From: Neurospora intermedia
Taxonomy: Eukaryota; Ascomycota; Sordariomycetes; Sordariales; Sordariaceae
DNA: 64,000 bases
NCBI GenBank assembly: GCA_037102815.1
Contig: BTPP01000007.1
Coordinates: 2,852,001-2,916,000, forward strand
Direction: 5' to 3'
In this document: piece by piece, positions 1 to 10,719 of the stretch
Layout of the letters: each line of letters starts with the position of its first letter
How positions within the stretch are numbered: position 1 is the stretch's first letter
Translations under genes and position numbers: made by a program
Notes under the pieces: model-generated
The model's database searches: none
The model's input: the letters and a program-made list of their open reading frames with translations, nothing else
Told to the model about the DNA's origin: nothing

Positions 1-1152
1 AGCTTGTCGCGAATCACATCCTTGGCCGCAGCACCCGTGAACCCGTGCGACGGCAGTTGGAGGGACCAGATGTCGGCATAGTATTTCTCTTCTTCAGGTG
101 ATGAAGTATCAGACTCGCCGACCGCGTCCGAGGAGATGCCAAACATGTAAATCAGATAGGAGCGGCCGTAGCCGGTATGGATGGGCACCAGCGCACCTCC
201 GACGCGCGGTTGCGGGCCGGGCGTGAGCGGGTTAATTGGGTAGTTGATGGATTGCCAAGTGAGTGCGCCGGGCTTCTCGCGTTCGGTGGTGGACTTGAGG
301 AGATCGAGGTGATTGATGGTGCCGCTGAGCTTGGGCGAGTCCGGGCTGGCGCTGATGGTGTAGAGAGTTGTGTTGGCGTAGGCGGCGGCGAGAGGTGGAA
401 AGGGGGACTTGGGGAGGGTGGTCCACGCGTTGCGGTCAAAGCTGTAGAGCCATGTTTCTGTTTCGCTGCCGTCTGAGCTTGATGTGTGACCTCCGTGGAG
501 GATCAGGAAGTTCTGCTTGTCATCGGCAAAGATGTGGTGACCGTAGCGCGGCACCAGCTTCACCCCTAGTTGCGTCTCCCCTTGCAGCTTTGTCCACTTC
601 ATATGCTCCGTGTCCCAGAGCCAAAGACAGTTGTCTTCCTCGATCGGGTTGCCGTGCTCGTCGCATCCGCCGTGGACGACAACCGAGTTGCCCCAGGCAC
701 ACGCGGCATGTTTGGTGCGAGGTGCGGGTATGTATGTCTCGCCGGTCTTTGCCTCGATCAAGGGGAACGCGGGAAAGTGATCGTGGATCTTCTCGGCACC
801 GGTGTTTTCTTTGCTCGGGAGAAGAATGGCATGGACATCGCTGTTGCAAAGCTTGCCGTCGACATCTTCGCCGCCAAAGATGTAGGCTTTATTACCGATG
901 GTGGTGATGGTATGATTGGATCGGGCAAGGGCTCGCCTGAAGGAATGCAGTACGATTAGTAGGTGGTTCCTTGTCGAGAAGGGGGGAGAGAGAGCGCGCA
1001 TACTCGGTGGGTTCTGATGTCGCCCTCGCTAGTTGTGTGAGAGACACTTTCAGCGGCTGTGTTGGAGCGGCGACGGCGACTGCAGCTCCGACTTCGACGC
1101 CTGTTGCCACGATCTGCTCGGCAACCAGAGCACCGGCTGCAACTTCGGCCAT
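1..1152 (-). CDS. Kelch-repeat protein (3' part cut by window edge)
   Basis: Kelch proteins fold as beta-propellers that bind partner proteins or, in specifier-type members, act on small molecules; the role here is unknown. Two exons are visible: 1004-1152 and <1-936. The intron 937-1003 has a GTATGC donor, a TACTAATC branch site and a CAG acceptor, and joining it keeps frame (…SEPTE-RALARSNHT…). After a short Ala/Val-rich N-terminus come kelch-type blades: IGNKAYIFGGEDVDG, WGNSVVVHGGCDEHG, FLILHGGHTSSSDGSETETW and YLIYMFGISSD, with the usual Gly-Gly pairs and following Trp/Tyr positions. About 360 codons are seen and the frame is still open at base 1, so the C-terminus lies outside. The ATG at 1152 sits in AACAATGGCC, a good fungal start context; an in-frame ATG at 1215 is a weaker alternative. 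No signal peptide or membrane segment is apparent. Confidence 0.85.
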
Positions 1153-1961
1153 TGTTTCTAAGGATCTGGGTGGGTGAAGTTTGTGAGCTTTGCGATTCCT
1201 GATTATTCTCGGCAAGAGTGCAGCAAAAAAGGCAGATAATTTCTGGAAGCTAATGTCAAGGAAATGGTTTATTATCTTCCAGAGTGCTTCCCTGGAATCG
1301 GCTTGTGTATGATTCTACTACAAGTAGCGGTGTTGTTTGTTGTTTGTTTTTGTTGTCTTGCACAGATGGGACGGGAGGAGCTTCAGACGAACGCCTGTGA
1401 CGTCAGAGTGGGGTACAAGCGCTTATCGTCCGTGATTACCCCTGACTAAAACCTTATCGCGAACGAAAAGTCCCATGAGCCCCGGTCTGCTACACAGACA
1501 GTTCACAATCTACACTAACTCATAGGCAGCATCGCGCGAGGAGAAGAGAACAAAAGAAAAAAAAAAGCCAAAAAAAAATAGAGAACGTTGAGAAAGCCAC
1601 TTGGTGCAAAAACGAGTTACCCGCTTAGGTTAGTAGTTATGCCCGCTGGCGATAGGGATGTTGAGATGGGTATACTGTATCTCACCAGACATCTCCGAAT
1701 CTCTCTTCCCCGCAATATTTCCCAACATGATGATGAGCTGACAGAGGGACAGATTGCCAAGAACATCGATTCATTACTCGTATTACATTATCCTCAACAC
1801 TATAGAAAAAGCAAACACATCGGGTATAATGTCATCAAACAATAACTTCAAAGTCGTGACACAATGCCTGAACCTGCACCGTTCCCCCTTTTACAACTAT
1901 TCACCTTTTTTGATATCCAAACCGCCCATTAAATGTAAAAAAAACTTCTTTTTCTTCCCCT
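1153..1961. other. Intergenic: kelch promoter and transporter 3' side
   Basis: This 0.8-kb spacer lies upstream of the kelch gene and downstream of the transporter; both are on the minus strand. It holds two A-rich tracts at about 1554-1580. The small open frames show no recognisable domain. I see no RNA gene. Confidence 0.5.
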
Positions 1962-3823
1962 TTAGAAGACCAGGCCCTTGTTCTGCTTGACATTGTCGAG
2001 CTTGATGTCCCTCCAGAACAAGACTGACACCATTGAGATGGCCTGGATGGCCGTCGCAGCGATGAGCATGTACTTCTGGGAGTCACCGTAGGCCCGAGCA
2101 ATGGCGTTTCTGGTCTCAGAACCATATGGGTAGCTCAACTGCGTGACAATAGAGCCGTAGATGGCGGTCAAGTTCTGCTGCTCCGAGGCGGGGAGGTACT
2201 TGGCCAGGTGCTTGGGGAAGACACCAGTCCAAATGGCCGAGGCGACAGTGGAACCAATGGCACCACCAACGTTGGCGAACATGGCCTCGATGGCAAGGAC
2301 GACCGCAATAAACTCGTGCGAGGTAGCCGCCATGACCGCCATCTGCTCGCAAATGACGAGGGTACCGCCGGCGGTGGCAATGAAGATCTGGCACATGACA
2401 ATGTAGCCGACGTTCTCGTTGGGCTGGCGGAAGTGGATCATGAGACCGACACCGAGAATGGTGACAGGCACACCAAAGTACACGGCGAGCCACTTGAAGC
2501 GGTTCGTCTTGCGGACGGCCCAACCGACGAGGAGAGACCAGAAGCAGGAGCCGACGCTGTAAACGTTGACAACGTAGCTGGTCTTGACGACGTCGAGGTT
2601 GTTGACGACCTGAAGGAAGGAGGAGAAGTAGCTGTCCCAGATATAGAACGAGACGAAGAGGGCACCTGCAAGGATACACGCACTGATGACGGTGCGGTCC
2701 ATGAGGAGCTGGTAGGGGATGAAGGTCTTGGGAGCCAAGAACTTCTCATACAAGGCGAAGGCGATCATGAGTAAACCACCAAAGATGAGGAAGCAGATGA
2801 TGAGGGGAGACTTCCACTGGTCCTTCTGGTACGAGTAGAGGTTGAAGGACAGGAGGAACAAGGCCAGACCAGTAGTGATGAGGAGCAGACCGAGAATGTC
2901 GAACTCGATGACGTAGAACTTGAGCGTCTGCCAGAAGTTGCCCTTGCTCTCGTGCTTGGGGAGAAGGCCGGCCTTCTTGGCCTTGACGTGGTTCTTGTAA
3001 AAGAGCCAGAGAATGGGCGAGCAAACCGCGGGAACAATGATGGCAAAGGCGCCGTAGCCCCACCTCCAGCCAGGGCCGTCGAGGAAGCGTTGGGCAACGA
3101 TACCGCTGATCCAGCAAGTGATGATGTAGGGGGATGAAACAAAGGCAAACAGCAACGCTCGGTTCTTGAGGGCTGAAGTATCGGCAAGGAAGATGGAGAT
3201 CGAGTAGGTGAGGCCGTTGTATCCGACCCAGTAGAAGACCTGGGCAGCCGCGTAGGTCTTGACGCCGTTGCAACCAGCCATCATGATCAGACCAATGGTC
3301 AGGCAGCCAAGCATGGCGCAGAAACCCTGAGGACGACCCCAGATATCGAGGATCTTGGCAAGGGGAAGCTTGAACAGACCACCGATCAAGCTGGACATGA
3401 TGCTAGTGGTAGCTGTGAGGGAGTGAAGAGCGAAGGAACTGGTAACGTAAGGATAGAAGCTGGTGGACATGCCGGACTGGAGGGCATCGACGAAGTAGAG
3501 GATCCAGATACTGGGGACAAATAATTGTTAGTCAACTGTCACATACAGTATGTGGAGCAAGTGAAGGACAGAACATACGTGATGTAGGCCATGTACATGT
3601 CGTTCCGGGTCCAGACCTTGGTCATGGCCTCGACACGCTGAATACCAGCCTGAGCCTCCTTGGAGATCTCCTGGCTGGAGTCGGTCTCGGCACCCGGGTC
3701 CGACGCGTTGGTGGCAGACGTGGTACCGACAGCGGCCTCCTTGTCATTGGGGTTATGCTGGACCTCCTCGACGACGTCGGCCGGAGCCGCAGGGCGGCCC
3801 AGCTTATGAAGAAGACTCCTCAT
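1962..3823 (-). CDS. Siderophore-iron transporter, MFS (MirB/SIT type)
   Basis: The protein is a major-facilitator carrier of the fungal siderophore-iron family, which imports ferric siderophores by proton symport at the plasma membrane or in vesicles. It has two exons, 3579-3823 and 1962-3510. The intron 3511-3578 (GTATGT donor, GACTAAC branch, CCCAG acceptor) joins …YMAYIT to IWILYFVDALQSGMSTSFYP. The product is 597 aa, normal for the family. An acidic cytosolic N-terminus of about 80 residues is followed by WTRNDMYMAYITIWILYF, the typical first membrane segment. About 12-14 hydrophobic segments follow, with LPLAKILDIWGRPQGF in the loop after TM2 and the family-like YWVGYNGLTYSISIFLADTS. 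Two perfect ATCTGATAA sites at 3990-3998 and 4053-4061, plus CCAAT boxes, suggest repression by a GATA factor of the SRE/SreA type and HapX control. The substrate siderophore cannot be told from sequence. Confidence 0.9.
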
Positions 3824-3989
3824 GGTGAAGGAAAAACGGAGCTAAGTAGCCGATAAGTATGAGGAATTAAAAGAATGTCTCCGTTGAACCACGATCCGGG
3901 GCAGTTGAGAACCAGCCTCCAGTCGGTGGGAAGGAAAAGGTATGGAGGATAGGAGGATGAGGGAAGGAAGTTTGGGGATGGAAGGCAGA

Positions 3990-3998
3990 TTATCAGAT
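3990..3998 (-). promoter_or_regulatory. SRE/SreA-type GATA site (ATCTGATAA)
   Basis: The minus strand reads ATCTGATAA, a perfect match to ATCWGATAA, the established site of fungal iron-responsive GATA repressors (SRE, SREA, Urbs1). It lies 167 bp upstream of the siderophore-transporter ATG and on the same strand. Confidence 0.75.
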
Positions 3999-4052
3999 CA
4001 AAGGAGAACGGGAGGAGGGGAGAGTCGGGAGCGGGATCGAAGTTTATATTAC

Positions 4053-4061
4053 TTATCAGAT
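4053..4061 (-). promoter_or_regulatory. Second SRE/SreA-type GATA site
   Basis: This is a second exact ATCTGATAA on the minus strand, 63 bp further upstream of the transporter than the first and in the same orientation. Paired GATA sites are the usual arrangement in siderophore-gene promoters. Confidence 0.75.
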
Positions 4062-4129
4062 CGAAGTTGCGCAAGGCGGATGGACACCATCTATACTGTT
4101 TCTACTCGCTCGATACAGTTTTTCTGCAG

Positions 4130-4194
4130 CCAATCCAACTGCCGCATCGTTTCCAGAAAGTCTTCCGACCCGCATTAAATCAATGGACGATTGG
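4130..4194. promoter_or_regulatory. Two CCAAT boxes upstream of the transporter
   Basis: CCAAT occurs at 4130-4134 on the plus strand and at 4190-4194 on the minus strand. The CCAAT-binding complex with HapX controls iron genes in filamentous fungi, so these boxes next to the GATA sites are plausible parts of the same promoter. CCAAT is common, so the functional reading is inference. Confidence 0.4.
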
Positions 4195-5739
4195 TTGAGA
4201 ACAAATACATACGCGGCGCTATACCCAGTTGAGTGAGTTTGTCTGAAACTGAATCAAGTGAGAAAACGCGGTACGTGGGACGGCGTGGCCAGTGGAGCTC
4301 GGTTGGAGTTGGTGCCGTGGGGTGGAGTAGGGTGGAGTGCTCTGGCGTTCGCCCGGTTCCTGTGTGGTTGGGAAGGGCCGGAAGTGGAGGACTACAGGTA
4401 GCAGGGGCAGGATCGCAAGGTTACACTGAGCCAGGTAGCTCACTGCAGAGGCAAAATGACTGTCAATTCGGTGGGGACCACAGGCATGCAGCCAACACAG
4501 TAGAGACCGAAAAGGACATTGCGCCGTTCTGGTCTGGAGACTCTCCAACTCCCAAGATCTCAAGAGCCGGCCATGGCGACAGCCTCTGCAAAATCCGGCC
4601 GAGACGGGATACCTAGCCAGAAGGGGTCTGCGAAAGGACGGGATGGGGATTCCCTTGTTCAGATCCTTTCCGAGGCGGTTGCGCGGCAGCGAATATTTTC
4701 AAGTTCCATGACCGTGTTGAATATGCAGGGCAGTTATCTTGACGCCGGTGACGGGGAGAACGATGGGGTGAGCAGAAAGGAAGAAGGGGCCCAACGTGGC
4801 AATGGAGCCCAGAGGCGCCGTCAAAGTGGACAAGCCATGCTATTACCTACTGCGTACATTTGTACTGTATGTATCCCACAACCCACGCGGCAAAATGGAA
4901 GAAAAACGATGCATTGTCACCCCAGCTGCAGTCAGAAGCCTCTCGGAGAAGTGCGGGCACTGTTGGCTGTCGGCTAGGATTAAAGTCTGGACTCGGTGTT
5001 ATAACTAAACTGGGCTGACCCGAATTCCATACACTTCATTTACGGTAATACGTGATGTCGCAACAATGTCGAACGTTGTGTGACACCTTGGATAGCTCTT
5101 TGACAGATGGTACAAGTGTCGGTTGCAATACCATACTCTGATCCGAAGGAAATCGGGGTGCTGTGTCGTTTTGTGTTATGTGTTCTGTGTTCTGCCCCGA
5201 AGTTCAACAAGAAGTTAACACCAAAATCCCATTATCACCGGGCTATCGTCACTTCTAGTGTTCACACATGCGGGTATTACAATGGAGCTTTGTGAAGCAG
5301 CGGTGTGTTTTCTCGACGATGGTATCGATGGGTCGATTACGTCTTGCATTTTTAGGGATCCGTGTTCCAAGCCGGAAAACTATTCCCTATCGCAGAGTGA
5401 AGGGCCTCTCAGTTACCACTTGAGTTGACTTTTAATTCAGCTCTCTCATTCGAGTTTCGAACATTTGACAATTCCCATCTGTGATTGTGATTACAGATGA
5501 TAGAGCAACAATGTGTCCCTCTTTCAGATACAGCATCTTTCCACTCGAAACCGTCATGTATCAATCAAGACAAACCGCGTTCAGTACCAATTTTGACAAA
5601 CGTGAAGACCGGTACTATTGAAATGATCCACTACCCATGATTCCACCAATCTAGGACGCCCCTGGTTGCACAAAGCCAATCGTAACGCAGAGGCCCCGCA
5701 CCTTAGCCTAGGTTCCACTTTGCCAAGCTGCGAAAATTT

Positions 5740-5761
5740 TTATCAGATCATCTTATCTGAT
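5740..5761. promoter_or_regulatory. Distal pair of SRE/SreA-type GATA sites
   Basis: Minus-strand ATCTGATAA (5740-5748) and ATCAGATAA (5753-5761) both match ATCWGATAA exactly and start 13 bp apart. Their inner parts, ATCAGAT and ATCTGAT, form an inverted repeat with a 6-bp spacer. A further GATAA core follows at 5763-5767. They lie about 1.9 kb upstream of the transporter ATG and have no recognised gene beside them. Confidence 0.6.
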
Positions 5762-7947
5762 CGATAATCCTGACTGATGCAAACGGCCCACCCACCTTCG
5801 CCCACCATCACAATCAAGGCATGAAGGGGCCACGGCAATGTGTGATGACTTGGTCGGTCGGACAGGGTGCCGCATGCGCTTGTTGTTTCTGTCCAGGTAT
5901 CTGCGCGGCAGGAACGCCAATCGCCCGCAGAACTCCATGACAGGTTTGATGCTTCCACGCGAGCAGCGGCCACCCGGCGACGTCAACGGCGACATGACGG
6001 AAAGAGCGATATCGGCCCCTCCCTCGTCCTCCCATGCTTCTTGCCCTCCCTGTGGACGATAGCTTTTGGGTAGATACCTCTGGGTTCGAGAACCTGTCTT
6101 TGGCGAGCGAGTGTTCTACACCTTAGCTCAGGTACCAGTACAGGGGCAAGCCGTCAAAGTTGATGATGTCAAAATCATCTCGTCCTTCGCCGCCGCCCTC
6201 GTAAAGCATATTCCCTGTGCAAAGTCAGCCATCGGGCCGGCGCCATCAAGGTGCATTCGTCACATCCCCAAACCCGAAAAATTGGAAGGGTCCAGATGGT
6301 GATAGTCAAAAATTGGTCAGTTCTTGGCTTGTACGATTGCGATGAGGAGAAAGAGAAAAGGGCTGGAGAGATTCCGTTTGACCGCCGGATTCCGCTGGAG
6401 GAAACCATTCGGCTCCGATGTGGGAAACGGGAATGTGTGTTGGTCACTGATCGCAGTGGAGATGGCCTGAGGAGTGAGGGCTTTCGCACACGAGAAATCT
6501 GACGATAAAAAGCCGACGAAAAGGAATGGATACCCGTGCGGGCCAAGAGCGACAATCATTACCTGTTCTGGCAAGACGCCGTTACCCCTAGTGGACCCGC
6601 TTCCGTTGCTACCGTACTACAGGGGCAGGAACACACCACATCCCGTAGGGGTCCCATCTTGCCTGACGAATTCTTTGCGGGCTGGGATCTCACAGCAGGA
6701 GTGAAATTGGATTTCGTGAATTCATGACGCCGCGGTTCACCATCCGCTTGACTTGGCTTCAAAGTTCAACGCCGAGAACGGTCTCGCCACTCAAGCAACT
6801 GGACCAACACCGACGGAACCGTGACACTGAACCATACGGCTGGGTCCTAGATCAGGAACACTGCAAATGTACACTTGTCACCGACCAGGGACAACAAAGA
6901 AATCTCTGCTTGGAATTGACAAGGTTCACCTCCGAGCAAGTATTCAATGCCACAGAGGCCCAGAGGCTCTCAAGAGCTCCTATCTATCGGCTTCGGCGTC
7001 TCTTCGATGTTGTCGTCAACCGCGCCTCCAACGGTGACCAGCATAGAAATCGTCGTCACCAGTCACCACTGATCGTCATTTCCATGTCCGACCTCACAAG
7101 CCTTGAAACAATGAGTTGCGAGTGCAATGCCTGTGACGGCCCCCTTGCTGCCCCGTCATGCTTCATCGACTGCAACTAACCATGGAGTCCTGCTCCTTTT
7201 CTTGTCCCAATTTGTACACTATCATGGCCGGCTGCCCACGCAAGCTCTCCACACCTTACCCACCACCCCCGACGGGAGAAGCAACGTGGAAAATCTCCTT
7301 CGAAATGGGCATGAGGCACACGCCCGTCATGCTCTACCGTGTCTGCTGGCGCTGATCTCACAAGCAGATACATAATAACTATTTCGCGCAAGCGGGGATA
7401 AACCCACCGAATCCGTACGGCCGCTCCGGGCATCCACCTATCTTTAATCGGGGGCGAAGACACTCTCCGGTAGTCAACGACCGTGCCGCCCCTCTCCGCT
7501 ATTTGAAGACATATCGGAGACAGTATGCTTTTGGCGCCGTGGTCCCCGACCTTGTGCTACCGTTCCTGTTTCGATCTCATGCTGAATGGCATGATCAAAA
7601 GTCCGGATACCACTTGGCGGCCCGCCTTGCTGCGACGTGCCGGCCGCTACCGTCTCCGCTTCCTGGCAAGATTCGATTTCAGGTACGAAGCTCCTGCGGG
7701 TGAGCCGTAAGGCATGTTACTGATCTTGGCAAATCGACATTGGCATTGGCTACGATAAACGTACCAAGTCAATATGGTCACTTCCTATGCCGTAAGTCCT
7801 ATCCTATTTCTTCCTTGGTCTCCGCTAGATCAAAGCCCTCTATTCGTCGTATTCTAGCGAGTAAAGCTACACGCAGTCACATATGTACCATGATTCTCCA
7901 AACACCCTATTGCCTTCCGGTTCGCAATCCGCCTTCGTCCACCCAAC

Positions 7948-8940
7948 TCATCGAATTCTCGGCTCAATTTCAGCCTCCACAGGCTTCTCATCCATCCACC
8001 TTCTCAGCCACTGCCTATCCTGCGGATGTAGATGCAGCTGCACCCTCCATTTCCCGTCTCCCATCCCCCCTTGAGTCGCTTCACTTTTGGGGAACACAAT
8101 CGCATGATAGTCTGCGCTCGCCGACGTCGAAGGTTTATACATAGTGTGTACCCCCAATCCCATCTTCATCTCATCGTCCCTCGATGGCGACGACATTCTC
8201 CTAGAACCAATCTCTACCGTCGCCATCCGTCTCCCATGCGACTCTCCATACCCTATCCCCTTCCAAGCCTCTCTTCTCGCTTCCTCAAGAGAAAAGATAC
8301 ACAACGACCTTCCGCAACCTTCATTCGAATCCCTCTTCGCCGCCATCTCAACTCGCCGCGCATCTTCCTGGCCAGCTTGCGCTTGCCCTTGCGCTTGCAC
8401 GACCTCGATGGCCGAGCGGATCGCAAGGGCAAGCAGGGCGTATTGTCGGAGATGAGGGATGCCTGTCTCGTCGGTGATGACTGGGCGGAGGAACTGGTGT
8501 AGAGGGGCGGTGGCGATGGCAAGAGGGTATTTGCCCGGGTAGTCAGGGCAAAGTTGGTCTTGGCTTTGGGTGTGGGTAGGAGGGGAGGAGGCGCCGCGGA
8601 CGTTGACGATAGTAACAGGTTTTACTACTTCCACGGGGTTGTTACTAGGGACAACACTGTCATGGCTGTTGCTGCCGCTGCCATGGAGTTGCGCTCGAGT
8701 GAGCAGATGCCAAACAAAGGCGTACAAGATGTCTTGTTCGGTGACATTGCTGGCCGACGGCGTCAAGGCCATTTGATGGAGATACGCTTGGGCGGCACGG
8801 TGAACGGTGCGAACCCAGCTGGTGCGGATGGTGAGCATGTCAGTAGAGGCCGGGTCGTATGGACGGCGGAGGTAGGTCCTGAGGCGATGATCCTCATTGT
8901 TATTTTTGTTGTCGGCAGAGCCGTCATTGTAGGAGTCCAT
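7948..8940 (-). CDS. Acyltransferase (BAHD/trichothecene-AT-like), C-terminal half
   Basis: This open frame (330 codons from the ATG at 8940) looks like the C-terminal half of a fungal PF02458-type acyltransferase, which moves acyl groups from CoA to hydroxyl or amine acceptors. The segment SASNVTEQDILYAFVWHLLTRAQ matches the family's 'vS.nDal.a..Wr..trAR' helix, followed by a strand-rich region (VKPVTIVNVRGASS) and a C-terminal end with PQDRQWLRRWMDEKPVEAE. The DFGWG motif is not intact; GIGYGESHGRR lies about where it would be. The N-terminal half with the HxxxD motif is at 9793-10719 on the same strand, 852 bp upstream. The frame is open back to about 9025, so this ATG may not be the true start; a CAG acceptor with a GCTAATC branch-like site lies near 8985. 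It may be one gene with a long intron, or a broken gene. Confidence 0.6.
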   Translation of the reverse strand: MDSYNDGSADNKNNNEDHRLRTYLRRPYDPASTDMLTIRTSWVRTVHRAAQAYLHQMALTPSASNVTEQDILYAFVWHLLTRAQLHGSGSNSHDSVVPSNNPVEVVKPVTIVNVRGASSPPTHTQSQDQLCPDYPGKYPLAIATAPLHQFLRPVITDETGIPHLRQYALLALAIRSAIEVVQAQGQAQAGQEDARRVEMAAKRDSNEGCGRSLCIFSLEEARREAWKGIGYGESHGRRMATVEIGSRRMSSPSRDDEMKMGLGVHTMYKPSTSASADYHAIVFPKSEATQGGMGDGKWRVQLHLHPQDRQWLRRWMDEKPVEAEIEPRIR

Positions 8941-9792
8941 GGTGGAGTGTTGAGGTGACACTAGTAAAGGTGTTGTTACTGTCGCTGTTGTTGATGATGG
9001 ATTAGCAGCATCGATATATCAGTCATGCTAGGTTTCTGTGTCAAAAGCTACGGATATCAACTATCAGATATAAGTTAACCAGCAAATGCCATGCGCGCCA
9101 AATTTTCATGATTTTAATATTGATTTTTTTTTTTTTTTTTTTTTCCCTCTATCGGGTCCAGATCTTAATTTATTTCTCCTTTTCCTCCCCTGCCCAGCCC
9201 TCACCATGCGGGGAACTGAAAGGAAGGGACGATCCTTGTATTGCCGAACAGGAGTTCATGCAAACACATCTCCGACCGATCTTTCATATCGGATGAACTA
9301 TGCCAGTGGGTCGCCACAAACTTTCCTTGACCCGAGACCCTTCCATGACACGTGCGTGTGCTACACAAGAGTTACCAGCGTGCCGATAAAGAGAACCAAC
9401 GGAAAGAAAACGAAATATATATAATGTATCAAGACAAAGCGAACGATATAAGACAACCCAAAACAGCACGGCGCACGACGGGAAGGCAACACTCACACAG
9501 AGCCTCTTCCAGTACAACTGCCGGTACCACCGACTCCTGGATGGCTTGTCGGTGACCACGATGCGGTTGGGATTGTTTCCAAAGCGTTAATTGACTACGA
9601 CCTCATGCCAGAGAACCAGGCAATCAAGTATCAAAGCCTTGAGTTTGCAGTGAGTGCCCTCTGACTGCAACTTCTATTCTAGTTGGCGAAACACTCAATA
9701 TGTGACTTAGCATTGCCTTTCCAAATCCCTTCATTCTCTGCCTTTCTGGTTTCGCCCGACTAAATGGCCTTGCTCAATGAAGCATATCCCAT
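8941..9792. other. Segment separating the two acyltransferase halves
   Basis: This 852-bp stretch has no convincing coding frame on either strand. It contains a run of about 21 T at 9123-9144, a GATA site variant (ATCTGATAG on the minus strand, 9061-9069) and ordinary mixed sequence. I see no terminal inverted repeats, target-site duplication or transposase trace. A minus-strand GCTAATC followed by CAG near 8985 could be an intron end, but no strong GTANGT donor is visible at the end of the upstream half. Confidence 0.45.
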
Positions 9793-10719
9793 TCATTCGT
9801 GTTCAAATCCAACCACAACCTCTCTCAAAAGCTCCCTCCCCAGTCTTGACATGATGACTTCAACGTCTGCCGCATCTGCCACGGCCTGGTGTATCGCAAT
9901 TCCCAGGACCATTCCCGTTGTGTCTGATGATGATGATGATGAGAATTCGCCTCCTCCAAGAAGCCTACTGCGCTGGACGGCCATGGCATCTATACGAGGT
10001 GGTCCATGTCTGGAAAAATCCATTTGGCCGTCGAGAGGGAGAGGAATTCGGAAACAAATGTCAGGAACGCGGAACGGATAGGGGCCCTGGATAGAGGTAA
10101 GTTCCTCAAAAGACATGTCCAACCTTTGCTCTTCATGGTGGGTGATTAGCTGACGGACGGCGTCTTCTGGAGTCTGGATTGGCAAGCGGTGGTAGAGTTG
10201 TAGTCTGTGGGCGGCGGCGGTGGTGTATGTATCCTCATCATCGTCAGCATTGTACCGCTCTTCTGAAAGACGCACGAGCGGATGGGGACCGGGACGGAGG
10301 AGGTGGCTGGGATCTCTCCCGCCTTCAAGGTACATGTACACTATGTCGCCTTGTGTAAGGTTACTGAGATGTTGCAAGGCAAAGGTCCGGTTGGTGTTGG
10401 GGTCGAAGGAGGGATGAGGGGGTCTACTAGCGTTGGTATGGGGATTGGGGTCAGGAGTGTCGATGGCGTCGTGGTCAAGTATGGTTGAGGCAGCAGCCGA
10501 GGCGGGACCGAGTTGACATGAAGCGAGAAAGGAGAAGTCGGGGAGGAGAGTGCGGATCAAGGCCGGCTCGAGAATGGCTGCGCAGAGGGAGTGTGGCCAG
10601 GGGAGGAGCAGGGCTCGACAGTGGTAGCCGCGAGTTTGAATGTTGTCGAGGGCGGTCAGGATTTGTTCGGTTGGGGGTGGGCTTGGGGGGGAATCCGTGA
10701 AATATGTTATGGAACCCAT
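9793..10719 (-). CDS. Acyltransferase (BAHD-like), N-terminal half with HxxxD motif
   Basis: The frame of 308 codons runs from an ATG at 10719 (MGSITYFTDSPP). It ends shortly after GMVLGIAIHQAVADAADVEV, which contains HQAVAD, the catalytic HxxxD motif of the BAHD/PF02458 superfamily on its usual Ile-His strand. Upstream are the normal N-terminal elements: an early LLLPWPHSLCAAILEPALI helix and a long acidic linker. Full-length fungal family members are about 450-520 aa and continue for 250 or more residues after HxxxD, so this half cannot be a complete enzyme. The missing part is found on the same strand at 7948-8940. Low-complexity Ser tracts (a run of Ser before DTTG) suggest relaxed constraint. 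It is either the first exon of a gene with a long intron or a split, possibly dead, gene. Confidence 0.6.
   Translation of the reverse strand: MGSITYFTDSPPSPPPTEQILTALDNIQTRGYHCRALLLPWPHSLCAAILEPALIRTLLPDFSFLASCQLGPASAAASTILDHDAIDTPDPNPHTNASRPPHPSFDPNTNRTFALQHLSNLTQGDIVYMYLEGGRDPSHLLRPGPHPLVRLSEERYNADDDEDTYTTAAAHRLQLYHRLPIQTPEDAVRQLITHHEEQRLDMSFEELTSIQGPYPFRVPDICFRIPLPLDGQMDFSRHGPPRIDAMAVQRSRLLGGGEFSSSSSSDTTGMVLGIAIHQAVADAADVEVIMSRLGRELLREVVVGFEHE

Larger units (their letters stand above)
3824..7947. other. 4.1-kb stretch with no convincing gene
   Basis: The first ~400 bp form the transporter promoter. Beyond that I find only short open frames without domains. The longest is 6724-7179 on the plus strand (151 codons), which has an ATG but no recognisable motif and ordinary Arg/Ser/Pro-rich shadow composition. 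A pair of iron-type GATA sites sits at 5740-5761, far from any recognised start. The base composition is balanced, not AT-rich, so this does not look like a RIP-mutated relic. A non-coding or poorly conserved transcript remains possible. Confidence 0.5.

Noticed and set aside
6724-7179. 151-codon plus-strand frame in the gene-free stretch
   Set aside because: It has an ATG but no motif, no coherent hydrophobic pattern and no good neighbouring splice signals. It is kept only as a remark.
8941-9792. Transposon insertion between the acyltransferase halves
   Set aside because: No terminal repeats, target-site duplication or transposase-like frame could be seen, so I leave its nature open.
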